NCBI GenBank assembly: GCA_036583965.1
Contig: JAZBQD010000014.1
Span: 46,278,990 to 46,342,989 of the forward strand
Source: Prunella strophiata
Lineage: Eukaryota > Chordata > Aves > Passeriformes > Prunellidae
Reading direction: 5' to 3'
DNA length: 64,000 nt
The notes below the pieces were generated by a model that worked only from the letters and a program-made list of their open reading frames with translations, ran no database searches and was not told the origin of the DNA. The stretch's first letter is position 1. Every line of letters starts with the position of its first letter. Positions 57,411 through 64,000 of the stretch are shown in pieces. The translations under genes and the position numbers were made by a program.

Positions 57411-57584
57411 AGATGGATGGATGATATGTATATTGCCTCAGTCAAGTCTCATGATCTATATTTAAGAACAAGGAAAAAATAGATCCATACATCTTACTGA
57501 AAATGTAATCCACAAACAGAACTGATCTTGTGTCTAGTCATACAGTACATCCTCTTCTTTCTGATTTGTCATGCCATCAAAATA
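57411..57584 (-). promoter_or_regulatory. GPR85 5' leader with seven upstream ATGs
   Basis: Reading the minus strand, a strong splice acceptor (T8 then CAG) ends at 57586, so the coding exon probably begins at 57585. A second acceptor-like site (polypyrimidine, then ATAG) ends at 57456. Between 57585 and the start codon there are seven ATGs, all in short frames closed before the main one: ATG-GCA-TGA; a 12-codon frame ending TAG; an 18-codon frame (with one internal ATG) ending TAA; a 16-codon and an 8-codon frame; and MRLD (57452-57438), whose TGA is in frame with the receptor. Such leaders usually lower translation of the main frame. Exon boundaries are inferred from motifs. Confidence 0.55.
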
Positions 57585-57593
57585 TCTGAAAAA
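57585..57593 (-). other. Candidate 3' splice acceptor of GPR85 coding exon
   Basis: The minus strand reads eight T then CAG directly before ATATTTTGATGG, with CTGAT and TTAAC as possible branch sites within 25-45 bases upstream. The coding frame lies wholly in the downstream exon, as in other vertebrates where GPR85 has non-coding 5' exons. Confidence 0.55.
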
Positions 57594-58225
57594 AAATCGA
57601 GCTATCAGTTCTTAAGTTAACACAAAATGATGTCAGAAAATGCTAGCAAAGATGTTAATTTATGGAGAACCAAATGAAGTTGTAAATTTGAGTACTATTG
57701 TTTGTTTTTAAAAAACATGAGGCTTTTTTTTTTTTTTAACTGACTATTTAGTATAATTGACTATTGGCAGATCTGGCTTGTTACAGTTTCACGACTGACC
57801 AGTGCCCCTTATATTTGGTAGCACATATAATTTCACATTTAAAGCCTCAGAGATTTTATGAATCAAAAGATTCCCAGTCTGCAAGCCCAAGAGTTAATGA
57901 CTGACATCTTTTTCAAAGAATCCCCAAAGACTGCCGATATTTTGACATTACCTACATTTATTTTATGGCTACAGTATTTGTCAATGTTTTAAGAGGCAAC
58001 TGCTGTGTTGATATGGATCACACCCAAAGAAACCCTGCAGAATTTATGTTTTTTAACCCAAGTCACCAAAGCACATTAATCACACAGTGTTAGTTTATGC
58101 ATTTTGTAAGAGAAACAGTATTCACTATCCCCCTCCCTTCCTGCTATAAACAATAATTTTATCATTTAGGCTTTTAGATAAACAGGTATCTAGACAGTCG
58201 ATGGCAGTATGCTTCAGGGTGTCGT

Positions 58226-58252
58226 CCCCCCCGGCCTCCCCCCCGTTCCCCC
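58226..58252 (-). promoter_or_regulatory. G-run cluster, potential G-quadruplex
   Basis: On the minus strand, which is the GPR85 sense strand, three runs of 5, 7 and 7 G are separated by 3 and 5 bases; a 7-G run can supply two G-triplets, so four stacking runs are available. It is isolated in AT-rich DNA, about 0.5 kb from the CpG island. Confidence 0.5.
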
Positions 58253-58260
58253 GTGCTTTA

Positions 58261-58268
58261 ATGCAAAT
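58261..58268 (+). promoter_or_regulatory. Perfect POU octamer ATGCAAAT
   Basis: The exact octamer lies nine bases from the G-run cluster. Octamers bind POU factors (Oct1, and brain POU factors such as BRN2), which suits a neuronal gene. An 8-base match alone is weak. Confidence 0.4.
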
Positions 58269-58411
58269 CGTTAAAGCCTCGACATAATTCATAATAAGCA
58301 ACGGTCAGTGTAAATACTGAGCAAAAATAGGCAGCACAGCCAGGATATAATGCCCACCCTTTCAGGAGGGCTAGTTTTGGTTATGCTTAAATTAACATAT
58401 AAATTGTTGGA

Positions 58412-58436
58412 TTTTTTTTTTTTTTTTTTTTTTTTT
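58412..58436 (+). repeat. Poly(T) run, 25 bases
   Basis: Uninterrupted T; on the GPR85 sense strand it is poly(A). One of four such tracts around the promoter. Confidence 0.95.
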
Positions 58437-58536
58437 AATTAGGGCTCCGTGATTCCCATTAATCCTCCCAGTGAATCGTACCGGAATACATTTCATGCAA
58501 TAAAATAAAATGAAAAGCTGTCTGTTGCTGCTTTTA

Positions 58537-58550
58537 TTTTTTTTTTTTTT
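58537..58550 (+). repeat. Poly(T) run, 14 bases
   Basis: Uninterrupted T, followed by a GTTTT-rich stretch up to about 58577. Confidence 0.95.
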
Positions 58551-58710
58551 GCTTTGTTTTGTTTTGTTTTTCTTTTTTCTCCCTCCAGAGCCAGGGACAG
58601 GAGCCACAGCAGGCATGATCAGGCTCCTTCATTATTCACACGAAGTGTTTCCTATGCCACCTCGGGTGTACAAAGGATATTCCCACTGAATCCCAGCAAA
58701 ATCCTTCCAT

Positions 58711-58717
58711 TCTTACC
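58711..58717 (-). other. Candidate splice donor of a GPR85 5' non-coding exon
   Basis: The minus strand reads GTGGACG then GTAAGA, a near-consensus donor; the exon would end at 58717. A TTTTAAAA box at 58777-58784 lies about 60 bases upstream and could position a start near 58750. Other donor-like sites further into the CpG island (CAG/GTGCGT at 59180-59174, CAG/GTAGGA at 59225-59219) point to possible alternative first exons. No transcript evidence is available. Confidence 0.38.
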
Positions 58718-59372
58718 GTCCACAAAAGAGCCTGATTGCTGCTGTGTAAACAGAGGCTGATCAGATCATGGCATCGTTTTAAAACCATGAAATCAGGCTC
58801 CCCCTCCCCCCTCCCGCCAGCCCCGCCGCTCCCCCTCCTCCGTGGAGCTGTCCCCGCGGCGGCCGGCCCAGCCTCCGCACACACAGCCCGCACGCTCGCT
58901 CCGGCACTGCTGGCACACTCACACGGCCGCTGACACACGCACTCACGGCCGCTGCCGCTCCCCCACGCCCGGCCATGCAGGGCTGGGCTGCGCCGCGCTG
59001 CGAGGCAGCCCGGGTGCCGCTGCCTGGCATCAGCCGCATCTGCCGGAGCCGTGCGAGAGCCCCCCGCGGCGGGGAGCTGGGGAGAGCGGAAGAGGCATTG
59101 TCTGCGAGGGCTTCCATCATGCCCCTTCTCTGGAAATCAGCCCCGCACCTCCGAGCGGGAGAGCCCTCTCAGCACGCACCTGCAGCCGCGGCAGCCTCGG
59201 CGCCCCCAGCCCCTCTCCTCCTACCTGTTGGTGCCGGAGATCCCCACATGCCAGAGCTGCTCCTTCCCGCCGACCGGGGGCTGCTTTACCCTGGCGGTCT
59301 TTTCTATTCTCCTCTACCGTCATTCATTCTTCTTTCTCTCAATCATTTTCATTTTTTTTTTCCTTTTAATTT

Positions 59373-59375
<3 letters not shown>

Positions 59376-59404
<29 letters not shown>
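59376..59404 (+). repeat. Poly(T) run, 29 bases, inside the CpG island
   Basis: Uninterrupted T after a T/C-rich lead-in (59325-59375), an AT block in the middle of an otherwise GC-rich island. Confidence 0.95.
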
Positions 59405-59406
<2 letters not shown>

Positions 59407-59550
59407 CTCGGTACCTTGGCTGAGGATCCAGTCAGTGGCTCGGGCGGCGCATGCTCGCCGCGCCTCCCCCCTGCGCGCCGAGCCCCGTCCTCCCCTGTCG
59501 CAGCGCCACAATCTCTCCCTGTAACGCAGCGGTGGCGGCCGCCTCAATGA

Positions 59551-59720
59551 GGGCACGGCCGGCTCGGCGGCGGCGGCTGCCGCTGTCTCAGAGAGGGCAC
59601 GGCAACCTCGGCGGCGGCAGCAGCGTCCTCAGTGGTGCGCGGGCAGCCTCGGCGGCAGCAGCCTCCTCAGTGAGGGCAAGGCAGCATCCTCAGTGACGGG
59701 AAGGCAGCCTCCTTGGCAGC
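59551..59720 (+). repeat. Degenerate GC-rich minisatellite
   Basis: About five units share the pattern GGGCACGGCAGCCTCGGCGG ... CCTCAGTGA. Starts are near 59551, 59595, 59641, 59674 and 59698, with lengths of roughly 44, 46, 33 and 24 bases, so later units are shortened. The repeats lie within the CpG island. Confidence 0.75.
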
Positions 59721-60770
59721 GCGTTCCCATCGCGATGTATAGCCGAGCTGGATTTATTGGCGAGCCTGGGCAAGCCAGTGAGGAAAGGGAGGGGAAGGAA
59801 TTAGGTCCTGCGCTCCTTGTTTATGCCTCTGGGCTCCCCCTCCCGCCCCATTCGCTTACGACGGGGGTCTGGAAGCGCCCGCCGCGCTGCGCGTCGCAGC
59901 CTGTCAGGAGAGGGACCGGGCGGCTTCTTCAGCTGCCGCTGCTTGATCCTCCCGCTCGTGGCTCGTTTTCCGTCCTCCCGATTCCCACCCGGTGAATTCC
60001 TTCTTCCTGACCCCCGAGCCAGGGAGGGCTCCTTAACAAGTGCCGTTGTTCGCGGAGGGCGCATTCGCCGCGGGGCCGTGAGGACGCCGCACCTTTCCCC
60101 CGGCGGCCGTGGAGCGGCTTCCCGACGCGCCGCCCGAAGCCGGCGCAGAGCTGTCAGCGCGCTCGCTGCATGGCGGCGGCGATGAATCCCGTGTCAGCCC
60201 GCTCCGCCCGCGGCAGGGCCCGCGTTGCCCCTGGGCGCGCAGGGCGGCAGCGGCGGCCGCCGCGGAGGAGCGCCGCCCGAGCCGGCGGCCGGCGGGGATC
60301 GATCCCGAGCCTCCCGATGATGTCATGCGGGCCGGTGGGCCGGGGCGGCGGCGCCGGGAGGCGGCGGGCTGCAGCCTGGGCCGCCGCAGGGCCTCCCGCC
60401 GGCCCCCGCACCCGCTGGCACTGACCCTCGCTGGTGCCACCGTGGCAAAACCAGGAGGAAGCGGGAAGGATTGGGATCCCTCCGCCCTCCCGCCTCTCCG
60501 GTTTGTGTGGAAGTTTATCCGGGAGAAGCGGGAACATGAAAGCCATGCCCCAAGAGTAATTCGCTTTGGCTTCAAGGCAGTTGAGGAACAGCTTGTTTTG
60601 GGTCGAGAAATTTGGATCCTGAGGAACTTCTTCGCTGGGAGCTCCCGTTCAAGCCAGAATAAATCCTTCTGTGGGACAGATTTATAGGGTTGATTCATAA
60701 TGTGTGTCACATCTGTGAGACCGTTAGTAGACTACAGGCATTTTTTAAAGCTGTTGTCAGGTTTGAGTTC

Positions 60771-60790
60771 TTTTTTTTTTTTTTTTTTTT
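60771..60790 (+). repeat. Poly(T) run, 20 bases
   Basis: Uninterrupted T about 0.25 kb beyond the right edge of the CpG island. Confidence 0.95.
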
Positions 60791-61362
60791 GACACTCACT
60801 AAAAGGCATTGGAATTGGTTGCCAAACCACAAAATTAGCTTCAGTAGCAGCCTGACCAAGCCTAGAGGTCTGCAGCCACTGGAAAATACACATGTTTAGA
60901 ACCAACATCACACTACTTCAACCGTGTGACTTGTTTCAGATAAAATTTATTCTTAGGCAGAAAACTGACACAAAGCTCAGGTACCATACAATTTTTAATT
61001 TTTTTTCTGCAAACATAATTATGAGGACACGATGGTGCTCGTCTTTGGGGTGGCACTTTCAAAAATTGTGTGGTTGTTAAAGTTACTACTTCAAGTTGCA
61101 CTTCTTATGTTGAATCACCAAAGCTGTGCAGACCCCCCTCCTTTCTTTGTTGTTAAATAGATGTACTCACAGTGACATGAGCAGTGACCTTTGAAGTCAT
61201 TCTTAAAATGTGAAGGGCAAGGAAGTTGCTTTAATGGTGTCTCTAATATGGCAAAGAGTTCTCCAAATGCCATGCATGGAAATGAAACATTTGCAAAGCA
61301 AGATTAGGAAGATTTATAATATGTTGTACTGAATGACTATATTATGGTCATGGTCAGGGCCT

Positions 61363-61390
61363 ATTCTTACACTCTGGTATGTGTAAGAAT
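61363..61390. repeat. Perfect inverted repeat, 10-bp arms
   Basis: ATTCTTACAC (61363-61372) and GTGTAAGAAT (61381-61390) around TCTGGTAT. Stem-loop potential only. Confidence 0.75.
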
Positions 61391-63184
61391 GATGGGTTTT
61401 TTATTAGGAGTAAACAATGCAACACAATCATCATTGTCATAAAATAGATCCGGTGCCTCAGGTTTTTACTTTTTTCAGTCTGGGCTTTCTTTTAGAGATG
61501 TTACAAAATGATGTGGCTATATAACATTTTAAAACTTGCTCTCCTTTTAGACCTGTAACAAACTGCTTAGAAGTAATCTGTGAACTTCAGAATTCATTCG
61601 GTGTTCAACCACCAGTTCAGCATAAATCCATTTGTCATCACAGGGGTAACCTGAGAACAAGTGTTCTAATTTTGTTCAACAAAATGTAGACATCTAGATT
61701 GAAGTGCCAGATAACAAAGTTAGTTTCCTATCATAGAAGTCACTGAGAAAGAGATGCATTAGGGAGCAGATTATCTCTTTCTGAGTCACAAATCTAAAGT
61801 CCATCACATGGCTTTAACTCCATTCTGTTTGTTGTGAGGGTAGAGTCAGTCAAGAGAAACCTTTGTTGCAAAGAGAGTGGAGTGACATAATGCTGTGTTA
61901 AACCATTGCACAGGTAGCAGGTCATGTCCTCCATGTAGGGGAAAAAAGTCCAAGAGTCATGGGGCTGAGAATCTGGAAGGTGAAGGCAGATGTCAGACAA
62001 AGATGGATCAAGAAAGCAAGAACAATTGGAAGGCAGGGAGAAGAGATATGTAAGGACAGGTGATGAGGTCTGTGCAAACTAGTTCTTCAAAACAGCTGGA
62101 CTAGATATATTAAAAGTTCAGAAAAAAAGTGTGAGGCCGCCCATGTTGCATAGTGAGTGGATTGGGGGTAGCCAAGAAGAATTTCTTGGGGTTTTGGCAC
62201 AAGGAAGGATCCTGAATCTTGAATAAATTGCCCTACACACAATATAAGGTGGTGGGGGGGAAAGGGTAACACTAGGGGCAACACAAAGGAGGCTTCAAAA
62301 CACAGAGGACCTGTGATCTCAAACAAGCATATCAGAAGTGATTACTCTCAGGAAAATAAATATCTTTCCTTGACTTTTTTTCTTTTCCTACTTATGTACT
62401 GCTGTGCCTCATGAAAGAAGGGTAGAATAAGAGAATGTAAGAGAAGTACAAGCACAAGAGGGTTGACATACCTTATTAGTGTTAGCAGCAGACTGACTAG
62501 AACTTTCACTAGAAAATGAGAGATACAAGACAGTTTTGCTGATTTTCTTATTTAGATCTCCATGTCCAAACCATCTCCAGGTTTGGACAACTCTGCTATA
62601 AAGTTCTTGAGAGTTATGTCACAGAGCTCTTTCATTTTCTCCTGTTTGAGTTATTTAAGTATCATGGCCAAGAAAATAACTGGTGAAATACTCAGCTTTG
62701 TTGCTGGTGACTGAAGATTCTGTATTCCAAGTCTTTAGGTTTTTTTCCAAATTAGGTACTATTCAAAAATGACCAAGGAACACTGTTTAGTGGATTGGAT
62801 CCACTAAGTCCATTCCCAGATCAAGATCATCTTTTTGGAGAATCCTGCTTTGATATTCTCAGTCTTTGATATCCTCTGCAGGTCTAGGCAGTTCTCTCCT
62901 GTGAGGTGATGCTTGGGTGCATGTGGCCAAGGAGCCAGGAGCTTGAGTGCAGAGATGAGGCACAGAGGAATTTGTTGGTGTGTAGGCAGCATTTGGGGTA
63001 GTTGCCATCTATTTCTTTTGAGGATATGTGCCCTGAAATTCACAGCTGTGAACCAGGTGAGGATGCTGGGTGATTCCCACTGTTTTGAACCTTTTCCTCA
63101 GAATGGGAAAGGGTTTTGAGAAGTCTGACACTGAGAAACCTCACTCATGGAGTCTGAGGTAGAGATTGTGTTAGAAGAAAGGCT

Positions 63185-63213
63185 AATGATTACAGTTGAA
63201 AACTGTAATCATT
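63185..63213. repeat. Perfect hairpin, 13-bp arms, 3-base loop
   Basis: AATGATTACAGTT (63185-63197) and AACTGTAATCATT (63201-63213) are perfect complements around GAA. A third partial copy, ATTACAGTTG, follows at 63211-63220, so a short duplication with inversion is likely. Confidence 0.85.
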
Positions 63214-64000
63214 ACAGTTGGGACAGTGGAGAGTGGTTGAGACAGTGTCCTCACTAAGGTCAGTAATGTCTCTCAGTTATTTCAGTGGAATGAGGATTTT
63301 GGCATGGGGCCAGAAGTTGTCAATTGCTAAAATCTAAAGTACTCAAGTCCCTTTTGTCTTGAACATTTCAGTAATTAATGTGTTTACTGACTGTCTTGAA
63401 ATTTGTATATATGCAATGTCAACCCATTCTGCATAATGTGAATTTAAGCACTGTAGGGTTTCCCAATATTTCTACAACACAGGAGAAATAATCTACAAGG
63501 TGTGCCTACCCCTGTGCAGAGGCCAGCACAAGATTTATGTATTGCTTGAGAAACTGTGATAGATGCTACTAAAGTGCATCCTTTTCAAAGGGCTCAAGGA
63601 ATTTTTTCAAGGGAACTTTCTTGCCCGTGCAGTAGATTTGTGCAACTTTGGAGCAGTATTTAAGTAGGACTTATATAATACAGAGACCTGTGTAGGACCC
63701 CTGCACAATAGAGAATGTCACCTGCAATATATTTGGTTCTTATCCTTAGTAAAGTGTTTTCAGAGTAAAGACATTTGTTGGCAGTGTCTGGCTCCTGGGT
63801 TGGCTCTCAACACAAACATAAATTTCACCCCACACTGAAAATCTCTTTAGTGGTCTCTGCCTCAGTGATGCATGTTTTCACCTATAACAAAATTACATTC
63901 ATGTGACTGTAAAAATTTTTATGGATAATAATTATATTTTTTAATGTTGACATTTAGCCAGATCCTCTGATGTTTCATAAATATTTCTCAAAAACATTTA

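Larger units (their letters stand above)
57601..58789 (-). other. Likely GPR85 5' intron and proximal region
   Basis: This interval lies between the coding exon and the CpG island. It has no ORF of note, but contains a C-run cluster (58226-58252), a perfect octamer (58261-58268), two poly(T) runs and a GTAAGA donor (58716-58711). It is probably intronic and promoter-proximal. Confidence 0.5.
58790..60520. promoter_or_regulatory. CpG island, likely GPR85 promoter
   Basis: Base composition changes sharply from AT-rich to very GC-rich with dense CpG from about 58795, and returns to AT-rich near 60500. It is the only CpG island in the window and lies 1.4-3.1 kb upstream of the GPR85 start codon, the usual place for its promoter and first exons. 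It contains G-rich minus-strand runs (58802-58842), a minisatellite (59551-59720) and a 29-T run. Many long open frames on both strands arise because stop codons are scarce in GC-rich DNA and are not annotated as genes. Confidence 0.85.
60691..64000. other. Upstream intergenic DNA, no gene recognised
   Basis: AT-rich DNA beyond the CpG island. It contains a 20-T run, inverted repeats at 61363-61390 and 63185-63213, and no domain-bearing frame. In human the next gene on this side is SMIM30, a roughly 60-codon micropeptide gene; I did not recognise it here. Confidence 0.55.

Noticed and set aside
58844..58864. RE1/NRSF silencer match near the CpG island start
   Set aside because: Only the GGAGCTGTCC half fits; the second half does not, so it is at best a half-site.
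58636..60710. Many 80-225 codon frames on both strands across the CpG island
   Set aside because: Stop codons are rare in GC-rich DNA; the frames overlap each other on both strands and are Ala/Arg/Gly/Pro-rich with no domain.
60691..64000. SMIM30 micropeptide gene expected upstream of GPR85 from human synteny
   Set aside because: No short frame with a hydrophobic segment and the family's Arg/Lys-rich tail was recognised; it may lie beyond the window.

Overview
The window looks like avian nuclear DNA, most likely from a songbird or another modern bird. This rests on three things. The recognisable interspersed repeats are CR1-type LINEs, with no L1, Alu or B-type SINEs. The repeat load is low. 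The one clear gene is an intact vertebrate neuronal receptor gene. There are no bacterial, viral or organellar genes, no tRNA or rRNA genes and no CRISPR array.

Layout. From 1 to about 54.9 kb is an AT-rich gene desert with no supportable protein-coding gene. It holds scattered CR1 copies: an old L3-like one near 6.9 kb, internally deleted 20.5-21.8 kb, 26.85-28.6 kb, a fragment at 38.1 kb, a sense-oriented copy at 40.2-40.9 kb, a fragment at 46.3 kb and a doubtful one at 53.4 kb. It also holds short simple repeats, small inverted repeats and two CTCF-like motifs. From about 54.9 to 60.5 kb lies GPR85 (SREB2) on the minus strand: a candidate 3'UTR, a complete single-exon 370-codon ORF (56298-57410), a 5' leader crowded with upstream ATGs, an intron-like stretch with a G-run cluster and a POU octamer, and a CpG island (about 58.79-60.52 kb) that is the likely promoter. 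From 60.7 to 64 kb is upstream intergenic DNA with no gene seen.

The oddest object is a run of exactly 500 T (27067-27566) inside the 26.85-28.6 kb CR1, flanked on both sides by the same 12 bases. It has the form of a retroposed poly(A) insert with target-site duplication. The exact round length, and the fact that CR1 machinery does not normally make poly(A) inserts, make an assembly gap rendered as T (two contig ends overlapping by 12 bases) at least as likely. I favour the artefact reading but it needs raw reads.

Functionally the window is one gene and its surroundings. GPR85 is an orphan class A receptor of brain, among the most conserved GPCRs known. In human it lies between BMT2 and SMIM30/PPP1R3A, not far from FOXP2. 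If synteny holds, the desert on the left is the GPR85-BMT2 interval, a reasonable place for distal regulatory elements, but sequence alone cannot show which parts are conserved. I did not find a new multi-gene system here.
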